Shown here one piece after another: positions 1-12,200 of a stretch of DNA of 64,000 nt. This DNA is from Luscinia megarhynchos (lineage: Eukaryota > Chordata > Aves > Passeriformes > Turdidae), in NCBI GenBank assembly GCA_034336665.1, contig CM067585.1, positions 3,591,731-3,655,730 on the forward strand, read 5' to 3'. A model generated the notes under the pieces. It searched no databases and was not told where the DNA came from. It worked only from the letters and a program-made list of their open reading frames with translations. Both the position numbers and the translations under genes were made by a program. Position 1 is the first letter of the stretch, and the number at the start of each line of letters is the position of its first letter.

Positions 1-346
1 GTCTATAAAATCTTAAGGATCTGCTCTTTCTTTATAGGGAAAGAGAACCATTATCTTCCTCATTTTATGCACTTTTCTTAAGATTTTTTTATTTCTGCAA
101 AAGCAGTTTTTGTCATCTTTGCCTGGAAGAAATTCAAATTAGACCCCGGATGTTTTGCTTCAGGGTGGTGTCTCAGCTTGGTTCATAATATATGAATGGA
201 AATAGGACCTGTAGTTTTCTTTTCTATTCGTCTACATCACGGTGAAAGGGTTTTCCAGAATGGGTGTTGCAAGATCCTAGATGAAGCCAATAATATTTTT
301 TAAAATGTAGGGCTTCTCCCTTTATAATTTACCAAATTCCCTTTAG

Positions 347-480
347 GTTAAAATTACAAATGAAGTGTTGAATACAAGAAATTCTCAGTTCTTTGAGCAG
401 CTACCTTCTACCCTGTGGTGTATTCCAACAGCCAGAACCGACTTTGGATCTGACTTTGCCCATCTATTTATAAAGGATCA
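347..480 (+). CDS. candidate internal coding exon, unrecognised gene
   Basis: A 134-bp open segment follows a pyrimidine-containing acceptor (ccctttag) and ends at a near-consensus donor (GTAAGT at 481). Only one frame is open across it; the other two hit stops early. The frame gives 44 codons plus two bases, and the peptide looks natural, with motifs such as FFEQLPSTLW and TDFGSDFAHLF. There is no internal methionine, so it would be an internal exon of a gene whose upstream part lies left of the window. Codons are A/T-ending, unlike the GC-rich GRIK3 exons. I do not recognise the family. If the segment is read without splicing, a TAA follows directly after the CAG codon at 479-481. It could also be a chance open segment or a pseudogene remnant. 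Confidence 0.35.
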
Positions 481-564
481 GTAAGTAAAACTGTTAGAGC
501 CATCTTTGCTTGATTTTCTTAGACATTAATGCAGTGGTTTCTATTTGAGTGATTTTCTTTTCAG

Positions 565-607
565 CAGTGTAGCTTCATCTATGAAATGTGGCAATTTCAG
601 TTGCTAG
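565..607 (+). CDS. candidate terminal coding exon of the same unrecognised gene
   Basis: After an 84-bp putative intron (481-564), the acceptor ttttcttttcag leads into a segment that completes the split codon left by the preceding exon. It continues in frame for 13 codons to TAG at 605-607. A NAGNAG acceptor (cagcag) would give the same frame with one residue less. An 84-bp intron is short but plausible for birds. The C-terminal peptide is short and carries two cysteines. The call rests only on splice signals and phase, so it stands or falls with the upstream exon. Confidence 0.28.
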
Positions 608-1411
608 ATCCATTTCCTCCAGCTGAAGGGAGAGCAATGGCACACAGCACCCAGAACCCAGCCTGAGCTGCATATCCTCCTCTTTGCATTTTGGATTTGC
701 ATTTCCTTTTACGATTTTCACTCCCTTTCCTTCTGTCTCTTACTCCAAGGATAACTCACACACACTTGGTGTGAAGAAACAACTCATCCTTAAGGATGAG
801 CCACCACCAAACTCTGTGATCCTTCCTCAGACTGACCCTGCCGGGTGTGACCTCACTCCCTCCGTGACTTTAATCTCAGATGCTGAACTCCTCTTCTCAT
901 CCCTAGCCCTCCAAAGTGGAGGGAAGAGATGAACACAGCTGAAATCCTGAACAAGCTGTACTTCCTGGTATTTTAAGAAAATGCTGAAATTAAGAAAATG
1001 CAGAGTTTCCTCAGCAGCTGGATGGGATTTTTGCTTATCCCCAGTGCTTGGGAACAGAACCCTCAGAATGTTCCCGGCTTCCTGAAGATCCTGTGAGGTG
1101 CCACCAGCCTGGGTGACAGCAATGGTGACACTGAGCACCCACACTGACCTCACCAGTACAGGCACGTGAGTTAAATTGAAGTTTCCCCCAAGCCTGGTGA
1201 CCATCAATACTTAGTGCTGTCCCAGGCACCCGGTCTCTGTATTTTGTGTTATTATGGCCATTCTGTGTGGTTACACAACTCTTTGTGTTTTGTGTGTGTT
1301 TGTGGGGAAACCCATTTCCATATGAATTATGGAAGTTGATACCAACAGGGCTGTAATTCGTAAATTGTTCTGACAGCAACATTTTGTAACAGAACACAGA
1401 GAAACCAGGGT

Positions 1412-1417
1412 AATAAA
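1412..1417 (+). terminator. possible polyadenylation signal AATAAA
   Basis: This AATAAA hexamer lies about 800 bp beyond the stop of the candidate terminal exon at 565-607, so it could end its 3' UTR. Hexamers of this kind are frequent by chance in AT-rich DNA. Confidence 0.15.
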
Positions 1418-2197
1418 ACTTGCCATTAAGGGAGTGGACTTATGAGTCCTAGAAAGAAATCTTGTCCAAGGATTATTTATGATCATTGCACACCAGAATG
1501 TGTTTTTGCATTTTTATTGCTGGCAAATTACTTGTAAACCCACCAAGGAGCTAATGATTTTTCCTCTGAGGCCATGCAACTTCATTTTAGTTTATATATA
1601 TCCATTTCTGTGACCAGTTAAGCTGTCACCTTTGATTTATATTAACAATAATTATTTCAAAATAGCCAGGGTGTTAAAGGGTTAACTGTCTTTTAACTCC
1701 AGCTGACAAAATCTGCAGGACAGTGATTCCAAAGGAGAAAGGAGGTGCCTGGGCAGGTTTTCCCTGGATCACTGTAAAGGTGCTAACTACCTCTAATGGG
1801 GAGCACGGATTATTTATGTTCTTCTGCAGCTTCTCATTAATTTTTCAGAGCTCCTGCTTTGAACAGTTCCGACTTCTTGGTTCCTTCATTAGCGTTACCT
1901 TTTCACCATGCGGAGCAGTGGAGGTGACACTTCAGAAAGGAGCATTTCAGTTCAGGCTGCTTTACAGGGGGAGGGCAGAAGCAGGAAGCTGTGGGCAAGA
2001 AGATTTTAGTGAGGATTTAGTCTCCCCAGCAGGGCTGGCTGGTGCAGGGGCTCAGTGGCCCCAGCTTGCCTGGTGGCTCCCATCACCCAGGACTGGCTGT
2101 CTGTGCTCAGCATTCCTGCAAACCTGCAGGGCACGGCAGTGTCCCAGCCCCAGTGGCTTTTCCAGCGTCACTGAGGGGTCTCTGTGCTCAGAATCAT

Positions 2198-2221
2198 TGC
2201 TGCTGCTGCTGCTGCTGCTGC
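2198..2221. repeat. (TGC)8 microsatellite
   Basis: Eight uninterrupted TGC units can be read directly. The repeat gives serine, alanine or leucine runs in overlapping open frames, which are not credible genes. Confidence 0.95.
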
Positions 2222-3352
2222 CACCCTGCCAGCCAGGCTGAATTTGGCTGTGCCCCCTGTTGTGTCCTGTCCCCCTCTGTGCCACTGTACAGGACAGACT
2301 GTACAGCAGCTTTTACCTGCTTGCTCCTTGGGATGCTTCAGTCATTCCCAGCAGGAACCCCCAGGCTGCTCAAGATCTGCCTCACAAAGGTTAAGGGAGC
2401 ACTAAATTATTTCTTTCTGTGACTTCCAGGGTGATGACACCTCTTTTTTTTTTGTGATGTGCAACCTTGGACAGATTTTCCTGGTGCAACAGATGCAAGA
2501 GCTGCCTCCAGGGATGGCTCAGTGGTGCCCATGCAGTGTTGTCAGTCCAGCTGGCATTCCCTGGGCACACGTAGCAAATAGATTAAGATGTTTGTTAGGT
2601 TTTGGGGGTCATGGGACATTTGCACTTTCATTTAAAAAGTCACTAATTGCACTTTTGATCGTAACAGAGGATTTTGTTTGAGCCACATTTCCTTCATGGA
2701 TTTTTCAAAGCTCTATTTTTAGAGAAATATTTTTTGATCTGTTGTTGCCTCCTCTTCTGCTCTATTACAGACTCCCTGCATGGCTTTGAACAAACGACTT
2801 TGCTCTTCTGTGCCTTAATTCTGTACTTGCAAAATAGGGCTGAGCACACTACCAGCTCCTCTGGGCTGTGGAAATGAGAAGGGTTTAAAGCCTGCAGATT
2901 CAGTAGCCGAGCTTGCCACACCCAGCAGGATCTTTGAGGCAAAACAAACAGATATGAGCAGGCACAACCCTATTACCAGTGAAATACTGAGATTATAGCC
3001 CAGGAATCTCTGACTGGAGCAATTCTGCGGGAAAAGAGAGTATCCTAAATACACTTAACTGCTTATTTAATGTAGATTTTAAGAATTATTTATCAAAATT
3101 TAGCAACTGTTTACTCAATCTGAGACTGGAAAGCCTTTAAAACACACTCTTAATAATCCCTTCATATTTAACTAATGTACAATAGTGTGTGCTATTACAT
3201 TGCAATTACATCCTATTTGAGACACTTAATTAAAAGGGAGGCTGTAATAAGCTCCCAGTTGTTTGGCTGCTCAGCCAGACCCACATGATGGAGGATTCTG
3301 CCTGTCAGCAGGTGCCAAGAATATTCTGGAATGACACAGAGGCAGCTTGGAG

Positions 3353-3400
3353 CTGGGTCCGTGTGGGGCTGGGACTGTGTGGGGCTGGGTCTGTATAGGG
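3353..3400. repeat. 16-bp minisatellite, left part
   Basis: Three units of about 16 bp of the type CTGGGTCTGTGTGGGG. The same array resumes at 4123 after an LTR insertion. Confidence 0.85.
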
Positions 3401-3403
3401 CAG

Positions 3404-4119
3404 TGTTCTGGTTTGAAGGACAGGTGTCTACCAATAAAGGCAGAAGCTTCTCTTTGAAATGGAGAGTGTAAACCCCCTTCCTCCAAATAAATTATTATAA
3501 TTTTGAAATTAAGGGGCTCTCAGCCAAAGAGATGGGAATTAGGAATAACAGTTCTTTATTAGGAAGATTAAAATAGAAATACAGTATTACAAAGAACAAT
3601 CCCAAAACACTGCCAGAGTCAGAATCCAAGCTGACACCCCATCAATCAGTCAGGGTGTTGGTAGCAGTCCCCATTAAATGGTGGCTGCATCCTCCTGCAG
3701 TGGCAGATGTGGTTCAGCTGGAGCAGTGCTCCTGTAGAAGGTGCAGTTTTCCTCTGAAGGTCCAGGGATGATGTGGAAAGATCTGGCTTTCCTCTGGAAT
3801 CCAGTGGAAAGAAGGTATCTTGGTGTGCAAAATCTCAGTTTTTATCTAGGATGGAAATGTTTGGCTCCTCCCCCTGGGTGGAGCATCTCCCAGTGGGATG
3901 ATGTAATTTTATCAGTCATGCCCTGGGACTCAATGGCCATGAACAGGAGATATCTCCTGGAGGGAGGATGGTCTGTGGGAAAGATAAAGATGATTGCCCC
4001 AGCTGGTTTAAAGATGGCCCATTAACAGATAATATGTGCCACAGAGATAAGGGTCACTGCCCCACCCAGCTTCAACAGATGGTGATAGAATCCACATTTC
4101 TGGCCACATCAACCCAACA
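3404..4119 (-). mobile_element. solo LTR, ERVL-like, inserted in a minisatellite
   Basis: On the - strand this 716-bp block starts TGTTGGGTTG and ends CCAGAACA, the TG...CA ends of an LTR. On that strand it has a TATA-like element (TAGATAAAAAC) about halfway, and AATAAAGAAC about 150 bp before the end, giving the U3-R-U5 order. It is flanked on both sides by the same 16-bp minisatellite. No internal retroviral sequence or second LTR is visible, so it is a solo LTR. Only CAG is shared by the two flanks, so no clean 5-bp target duplication remains. The family assignment comes from similarity of its 3' end to the element at 30240. Confidence 0.8.
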
Positions 4120-4122
4120 CAG

Positions 4123-4186
4123 CCTGGGTCTGTGTAGGGCTGGGTCTGTGTAGGGCTGGTCCATGTGGGGCTGGGTCTGTGTGGGG
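4123..4186. repeat. 16-bp minisatellite, right part
   Basis: About four further units of the CTGGGTCTGTGTAGGG repeat, continuing the array at 3353-3400 beyond the LTR. Confidence 0.85.
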
Positions 4187-6365
4187 CTGGATCAGCAGGG
4201 TCATGACCCCACAACTCTCTCAGGCCTTGGGCATTGCTCCCACTCCATCTGGGAGGGCTTCAGTCCCGGGATGCTCAGGGAGAGAGGTTGGACCATGTAT
4301 CCTTTGTGCTTCTGGATTCCAGAACTCCCCAGACCTGGAATGCCACATGTCAAGGGTGCTCCTCAGCAGCAGCTGCCCAGCACAGCAGCTCTGGCTTCAT
4401 CACTGCATGGGAATCAGCACCAGGCCCTTCTCTGCAGGAGCCACCCCCAACTTTGGCCAGAAATTCTCATGTGGAAGAGCAGCCTTGGAGGGGCACCAAA
4501 GCCAAAATGCTGCGTGATGTTCGTGGGAATTTTGGGAACCCTGCTCTGCCACCTCCCTGCTGGGTGTCTGAGCAGCACATGGTCTGCCCTGCTCTGCCTT
4601 GGCCTCTCCCACAGCTGGAAATCATAAATCTGGCACACAGTGCCATGCTGGTAAGGTTATCCTGCCAGGCTGCCACAGGCAGACTCTGTGGAAGGGCTCT
4701 CAGACATCTGTCTGCAGCCAGCTGCTTGCCATCCCAACAAGTGACTGCTCTGCTTCTCTTAAATAAAAAATAATAACCCAATCCCCCTTTAATTCAAGCC
4801 TGCTTGAAATCAGAAGTGACATCAGCTTTGTGCTTGCTCCATGGTGGGATATGAAGTTAATTTGTGGAGTGACCCTTTTGCTTTTAATTTATCAGCCTGA
4901 GATTCAAAACTGAGGAGCACAGGGACCCCACGAGGCATGCCTGAATCTTTCAGGAGTGGAGCTTGTTTATTCAAGTGCTTAAATATAGCTCCTAATTGTG
5001 TGTCTGATCTTATAGTACAATGCAAGGAAGGCAGTGATAAGAGATCCTTCTGCTCCTGGGTCACTGTCCAGGCCCTCACTGTGGTGCCTGTGCAGACCCC
5101 CTGAGTGAACCAAACCCTTCTCCTACAGAGAGCTCATAAAACAAGTACAGAGGGATCTGTGTGTGGCAGCTCTTGGGGTTTTGCAGGGGATTTCAAGGCC
5201 AGCCTGGGTTTATGAGCTGCCCATGAACCCAGTGCAGAGTGCTTTATAAAAACCCTATTTTCCCCTCTCAGCTCTGCAGTTGTATTTTGTTTGAGTCTAA
5301 ATCTAATAAGAGATCCACAGAAGTGTTGGCAGGGAATGGTCCCAGTCCTGGGAGTGGTGACTGATGCAGACATATCAGAAATCCAGGATAGCATCCCTTC
5401 CCTCCCAGGAACAGGCTGGAGGAGGCTGCTCCCCAGGGGTTTTGGTTAGGAAAGGAAGGATGCTTCAAAGGGAAAGGGAGACAGAAACCTCCAGGTGTTT
5501 TTTGCTGTTCCAAGTGCTTTAAAATGATGTTTAGTTTTCATGTATTGGTAATTACATACACTTGGGTGGCATTTAATGCCAGCCACTGATGGATGCTCTA
5601 TAATCCTATAGAGAGAGAACATGTTTGTTTTCTGAGGCTAACTGCACACAATCTGTTATTGTGTGATGTTGAACACTTTGAGGGTTGGTGCCTTTCAGTG
5701 TTGAGCATAAAAGCCAGGCCTCCCTGACAATAACCCCCATTAATCAGGCTCCCCCCATCCTCAAGCCTCGGAGACCACGACGTCTTCTTTGTCTGCCAAA
5801 GCCTGCCAGGATTCCAGAGTGAAAAACCTCCCACCGATCTCCTGCTCTTTCATTTCTGCTTTATTTGGTTTAAACGGGAAAATAGCCTCCCAGCACAGTT
5901 CCTACTGCTTTAGCTGCATCTCCACACATTTCTTTTAAACTAACCGGCAGCTTATGGTGGGAAGGAGAAGCAGCTGCAACTTGCTGGGAGAGGAGGAACT
6001 TCACTTCCAGAGGATTCAGCTCCTTTTGTTTTCCACAAGAGCTGTTGAGTGCTCAGAGCTTAAAAAAATATGGCCACTCATTTAGGCTCCTGAAACGTGG
6101 ATTCAGGGGAGAGGTGCTCTGCAGGCTCTCCAGAGAGCTGGAAGCAGCAGTGAAGATCCCTCAGAGCCCCACCGGCTGCTGTGCTTGGCCACACTTTCAC
6201 AAACTCCCATGGAAACTGAAATTTTGGTGCTTCAGCTCAAGTTTTCATCACTGCTGGAGTCCTCAGCTGTGCTGTTTGATATGTCCCAAACTCCCCAGCT
6301 CCTCTGAGTGGATGGAAATGACAGAAGGACAGGACAAAGTCTTAAGCTGCACCAAGGGAAGTTTA
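4187..6365. other. unassigned non-coding DNA
   Basis: No gene, RNA or recognisable repeat is supported. Several overlapping open frames near 4200-4780 show no splice context or protein-family motifs and look like chance. Confidence 0.5.
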
Positions 6366-6588
6366 GGTTAGATGCTGGAAAAAAAATATTCACTGAAAGA
6401 GTGATTGGGCAATAAAATCGTCTGCCCAGGGAGGGGTGGAGTCACCATCTCTGTATCTGTTTAAAAAGAGACTGGGACTCAATGCCATGGTTTAATTCAT
6501 GAGGAGGCGTTAGGTCACAGGCTGGACTAGGTGATCCTAAAGGTCTTTTCCAACCTGGTTGATTCTGTCATTCTGTCATTCTGTGATG
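6366..6588 (+). mobile_element. CR1 LINE 3' end, truncated
   Basis: This shows the characteristic bird CR1 3' tail: agagtgattgggca, gggaggggtggagtcacc, ggctggactaggtgatc, ccttttccaacctgg, then a short ATTCTGTC tandem tail. It is 5'-truncated and carries no coding capacity. Orientation follows from the tail. Confidence 0.85.
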
Positions 6589-8290
6589 CAGGACCACTGC
6601 AAAGTGAGCCTGTTTTACTGAGGTGCTGAACTACGCCAGGGTTTTCAGACTCTTCCTGAGTGGAATCACTGCAGGGCCAGGCTGAGCTGAGGCAGCAGCT
6701 TCAGTGCTCTGAAGGGAACAGGAATTTTGGGCAAGAGGGAGCATGGCCACGGAGCTGGGGAAAGGAGTGTCAGTCACCTGGCTGGGGAAGGGGGTCTGAG
6801 GAGAGAAGAGTGTTCCAGAGTGGCTCATCCTTTTCCTCTTGGGCAGCTCCAGTGGGGATGTGCAGTGTCCCAGCTTGGCCAGAGCAGCACAGCCAAGCCC
6901 CTGGGGCCAGCCAGCTGGCCAGATTCCCTCAGGGCAGGAGAGGCCACGGGTTTGTGCTTCTCCACAAGGATTTAAAGCACTTTGGAAAAAGCCAAAACAG
7001 GCAAGAAACGCCAGCCAAACTTGGACTGCAGCTGGACACTTTGGTCTCGAGCAGTGTGTAACCTTGACCCCATCCAAGCTGTATTTTCCTCCTGAAGTCA
7101 GTCCCCGCCTGTCCTGGATGGGCAGTTTCTCAGTGGAGAAAAGAGTCTTCTGAGCTGCCAGCCCAAATAAACCTAATTGTTGCATTGTGTCTGAGCAACT
7201 CTGAAAGTTGCCAGTAACAGCTATCTCAGACCATCACAATCAACATAATTTTAGCCTTAATTGCTAAGTATTGCTGTAGAAAGACTGGTTATCTTTCTGC
7301 TCCAAGTCCTTGCAGTTGCTCTCCCAGGTTTCAAGATGCAGCGAAAGTTTTTGGTTTTTTTTTTTTTTCTTCACACTACGTTTCAAATGCTTCATTGTCA
7401 AACTGGTTAAAAGCCCTTATTTATAAAATGTGTGCGTCTCTTTCAGCTTAACTGAAAAGGCATTAAAATAACTGCAGCTGTGGAAAGAATAATTACGGCG
7501 AGATTTTGTCAAGGACTCTCTTGTCTGATGTTGCCATCTGTGACATGGTGAATGCAAAGATCATTTGAAACATAGGCGGTTAATGTAGAGAACAATTCCA
7601 GAGCTTTTCAGATATTTATGGTAAATTATTTAACTTTATTGTTTGGTTTTATGGCCTCATTATTCCGTGTGGTAAGGATCTCTGCTTTTTGTGTTGTTCT
7701 GCACTTCGATTTCCACTTCGTGAAGAAAAGAACCCTGCAGTAAAAGTAACACTTCACACATTTCAGAAATGTTTCAAGGAGACATCATACTAATCAGATT
7801 ATTTTCATGCACCTCAATATCATCCTTTGATGCCTTTTAAAAAAAATCTGCAGAGAAAGATCTTCTTATTGACCAGGTGTTAATAGTCAGTCCTTCAGGC
7901 ATGGGCAGTGACAGGAGCTAGTAAACATTAGAGTGTTGCATTAATTTTCTCTTGTCTCTTAGAATATTGTTTCTGAGACTCCCTCTGAGAGGACATTGCT
8001 GCATTATTTCCTTCAACAACCCCTGACCGGCCAAATTAGGAACAGACTGTCGCACTGGAAATGAGTAATTGGCTGCCAGAGACACAGAAAAGGGGACTTG
8101 GCTTCCCCAGGACTGGCTGCTCTGTGCACAGGGCTCATGTTGAGCCAAGCTCATGTGCTCGTTAATCAAACAAGGCATGGCCAGGCTGTGGGGTGGCTCC
8201 TGTGTGGGCACTGCCAGGCTCCCTGTGTTCCTCCAGCTCCAGCTGGGTGTGTCCTGTGCCACCTGCATATCCTGTCCTGAGCAGGGTGGG
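6589..8290. other. unassigned non-coding DNA
   Basis: No supported gene. A short T-run lies near 7355-7368. The AT-rich part around 7440-7680 has a mixed, non-repetitive texture that could be conserved regulatory DNA, but this cannot be judged from one sequence. Confidence 0.45.
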
Positions 8291-8668
8291 GAAAACACCC
8301 CTGGGAGTGTTCCCCGTGTATGCCCAGGGAAAACACCCCTGGGAATGTTCCTCTTGTATGCCCAGGGAAAACACCCCTGGGAATGTTCCCCGTGTATGCC
8401 CAGGGAAAACACCCCTGGGAATGTTCCCCGTGTATGCCCAGGGAAAACACCCCTGGGAATGTTCCCCGTGTATGCCCACGGAAAACACCCTGGGAGTGTT
8501 CCCCGTGTATGCCCAGGGAAAACACCCCTGGGAATGTTCCCCGTGTATGCCCACGGAAAACACCCCTGGGAGTGTTCCCCGTGTATGCCCAGGGAAAACA
8601 CCCCTGGGAATGTTCCCCGTGTATGCCCAGGGAAAACACCCCTGGGAGTGTTCCCCATGTATGTCCAG
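8291..8668. repeat. 38-bp minisatellite, about 10 copies
   Basis: GAAAACACC recurs at 8291, 8329, 8367 and 8405, giving a 38-bp period with one copy shortened by a base. The unit holds an inverted motif (AACACCCCTGGGAATGTT) and a CCCCGTGTATGCCCA segment. Because 38 is not a multiple of 3, all three frames are cycled through, which explains the repetitive open frames on both strands. Copies differ by few substitutions (gggagtgtt versus gggaatgtt), so the array is young or homogenised. Confidence 0.95.
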
Positions 8669-8746
8669 GCTGCAGCCCCTCCACTCTGCTCTGAGCAAGG
8701 CATGAGCAGCTCTTTCCAGGGAGGGTGACTATGATGGGGTGAGGAT

Positions 8747-9204
8747 TGATGCCTTTCTGGGACTGCCTAAAAACAGAGGCCAGGCAAAATTAAGAGAAAA
8801 AAAAACCACCAGTTTATTTATATTTATTGAAGGGACTTCAGGTACATTTCAGGCAGAAAAATCTCCCCAGAGGCTACCCCCAAAAAATGGTTGACAAGTC
8901 ACAGGTTTTCACATTTTTATAAGTTTGGTTCATTTGTATATTGGGGGTTAATCTTTCAATTACAGCTTCAGGTAATGAAATCATTTAACCCCAAGTTTGC
9001 TCCCCCCAACTCACTTTTGTTTCCATCTCTCAGGGCCTGAGGCAGTGAAGTGTCCCTGATTCCCAGCCTAGAGAGGAATTGTTGTGTCTGCTCAAAATGG
9101 GAGAGCAGCAGCTCACACTGGATATGGATTTTGGAGTTATACACTAAAGAATTGCAGGGTTACATCTATATGAAGAATATAAAAGCTAAAATCCTAAGGC
9201 ATCA
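8747..9204 (-). mobile_element. solo LTR, recurrent ~430-bp family, copy 1
   Basis: It is bounded by TGATGCC and GGCATCA and recurs in this window at 16800, 19214, 24895, 36029 and 37084. Read on the - strand it has TTATAAAAATGTG as a TATA-like element, a pre-end ATAAATA region and the ending GGCATCA. No internal retroviral genes are attached. The flanks do not form a clear 5-bp duplication, so the insertion is probably old. Confidence 0.8.
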
Positions 9205-12200
9205 GTGTCACCCTGTGTACAGCATGCACTGTGCCTGTTCCTCGCTGTGGCTGCTAACTGCAAATCACCCCACAGCCTTACAGTGCAGTCCTGGGGATGG
9301 TGCTTGCCACAGAGGATGAGGTTTGCTCCTCCTGGGGAGTTTACTGTGGTTCCATCTGGAAAACATCCATCAGCACTTTCCTTGGAGATGCTGCTCAGCA
9401 CATCCTTACCATGAAGTGCCTCCACCAGCCTTCCCTGCTCCCGCAGTGCTCCCACAAGCCCAAGGAGAGGCCCAGCAGAAGTATTTTGTCAATGTGAATT
9501 TTCAGTGGGATTGGGATGGTCTTTCTGACAGCTGAGGGCTGCAGCACCATGGTGTGGTGGGAGTCCTGGGCAGCTGCTTTGGAGAACATGGAGCAGAATT
9601 TGGGAGGGATTAGGAGCCACCTGTGTGCCCCTGCAGAAGAGTCTTCCCACCAGCCTGCCCTCTGCAGTTGCTCAACATCTGGATCTCTGTCTGGCTCTGC
9701 TCTTGCTGAGGAGGCAGTGGCACCACAGCCTGAACACCCAGATCAGCTCCACCTTCTCCATGGGTCACTGGGAAAGGGCACAGCTGCTCCAGCCGGGAGC
9801 TCTGCCCTGCAGACACACCTTTGTCTCCAGGAGTGGGCAGTTCTGGAAACACCTGAGGGAGCTGAAGTACTGCAGGAGGTGGGAGGGGAAGGTCAGGAGG
9901 CTGCAGTGCACAGATGTGCAGCAGCAAGTGTGCAGAAACCTGGGCTTAGTGCAGCCAGCAGGGCAGAGGTGGAAAATCCAGTTGCTGTGGGTTTACTACA
10001 AGGGGAATTAAATTTGGAACATATGTGTGGGTCAGGGACTAGTAGAGAAGAAACCAGGTGACATTTATTTTCCAATCTGTAATACAGCCCTGGGGCAATT
10101 CCCTGTTTGCCCTCAGCCATCCAGGAGTACAAGAATCCCTCAGGTGGTTCTCCTGAGCTTCACTTCCCACCTCAGGCTGTACAGGAGGCTTTGCCACATT
10201 TAGCCCAATCTTTCACATTTCTGTACCTAAAATTAGACACTATTCTCCATCCATGCACTCCTGGAATTCCCAGCTCTAGGGAGGTCAATGTGTCTGCAAG
10301 CACATGAAGAAATATTTAAAGAACAACATTTGCAAGCCCCTGGATGCCAGACACTGCCAGGTGTTCCTTTATTTAGAGGAAAAGTAAGTTTGTGTATGCA
10401 GGTGGTTTATGCTATTTAGTAAATTTTGGTAATTTGTCTATCCCTGGTAACTTACTTTGCAAAACAATGCAGCTCATTTTGGAAACAAATGAAGCAAATG
10501 GAGTCAGAACTGTGCAGCTGATGAAACATAGGCAGTAATCAGGATAAAACAGTTCCCCAATGGTGATTTTTCCTTCCCTCTGAGCAGTGATGGTTTCTAA
10601 GCAGTAGCATGTCAGAGAGTGAGAGCTCCCTGTCCAGCTCAGCCCTAGGTGAGGCAGGAACCTGGTCCTGCAGGGCTCAGGTCTCACCAGGCTGGGGGTA
10701 GGAGCCAAAAAACACCAGCGGGAACAGGAAACACTGGAGCTCCAAGACAGCCTCAGATACTGACAGCAGGAGAATCATCTTTGGGTTTCCTGATTCCTCC
10801 AAGACTGAGTGTTTTAGTGATGGGAATGTAAAGGCCCCAGAAATCTCTCCATGCAGTGACGTGCTCATCCAATTTGTGTTTCTCTTGCTCTGCATTGTTC
10901 AGGACATGTGAGGTGAAAGCCTTCCCCCTTTGCAAGCAGTTCTTTGGACAGATGGACACAGAAGCCAGGAACCAGCCATGGTTCCTCATAGTTTGTGTGT
11001 ATAAGAAAATCCCCGTGCAGAGTTTGCTTTGGCTCTGAGGAGATGGAGCAGGAGGGGCAATGGTGAATGCATCAGGTGAAGCATATGGTCACAAGGGCCA
11101 ATTCCTACACATGAGAGACAAGATCAGAAACTTTCCTACACCCTCATTTTCACCCTGGACTGAGGTTTGTGTACAGCCACTGCCTCAGTCCATGAGGTAC
11201 AACAGGCTGGTTTTGCCACAATGCTGTTGAAAGCTCTGAGAGGCAAAGCCTTTCTCTAGGGACCCCAGAGCCTGGCCCTGGGAGTCTCTGCCAGCAGCAC
11301 CAACTCCCCTTGTCCAAACATTTCTTTTCACAAAGGCACAAATGGCCAAGCCATGGAGACAGGAACCCCAGGTTTGTGAGGCTGGTGCTGACCCACAGGG
11401 ATTTTTTCAGCTCAGTGCAGCTGCAGTGGAAATTGTGTGCAGAAATCTCTGTGTATGTAGCCGGTACTTATCTCACTCACAGAGGTCCCTGTACCTGAGG
11501 GACAGACAGGAGTCCCTGTTCTGCCATTCCTGGCTACACAAGGAGTGCTGACAACCCTGCTGAAGGAAATTAAACATTTCAGGTACTTCTGTTCTCTCTG
11601 GGTGTAATGCTGTAGCTTGACACAATGGGAGGGTGGTGGAATCAGACAGCTCTGAAACAGCCCTGAAACACAACTGGCTAAAGTGAGCTCTGCCCCACAC
11701 CCATCTGCAATGGGACAGTGGGACAGGGAGGGGCAGGAGGACATTTGTGCCATTCATGGGCTCATGCTCTGCCCAGGGACATTTACAGCAAGAGCATAGG
11801 GGAGTGAGAAGAGCAGTGCTGCCAAAACAAGGCATGGACACAGGACCCTGTGCCACCTCTGCCTCCCTGCCCCAGCTGTGGACAGAATTCCCAATGCTAC
11901 ACCACAGTCAGGGAATCCATGCCAGAATCTGGGGCTGCTGGCCCAGTTACCACCAAAAACAGGCAGGAAAAGCCCTGCACTCGCTTGTAAGCAAAGAGTC
12001 CTCACGCTCTTTGATTTCTTTTCCTCTGGCTCTCATACTTGTTAACTCAAATTAACATTCATAATGCAGAAGCCATTGGAACATGCCTTCCAGACTCACA
12101 GACATTCCTGTTATGGTCAGGATTAATCACAAGGGATAATTAGAGTATTAAATGAAATAATTATAACATTATGACTCTAATAACCAAATTCATGGATATT

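Larger units (their letters stand above)
608..3352. other. non-coding stretch, possible 3' UTR then unassigned DNA
   Basis: I see no supported gene. Open frames of 60-170 codons here have no splice context or recognisable motifs. The only simple feature is a short trinucleotide run at 2198-2221. The stretch may include the 3' UTR of the candidate gene on its left. Confidence 0.5.

Noticed and set aside
7918..8730. Open frames of 120-261 codons on both strands
   Set aside because: They are driven by the 38-bp minisatellite, which cycles all three frames.
9625..10011. 128-codon + strand open frame with a fairly protein-like tail
   Set aside because: No flanking splice signals that make an exon model, and no recognisable family.
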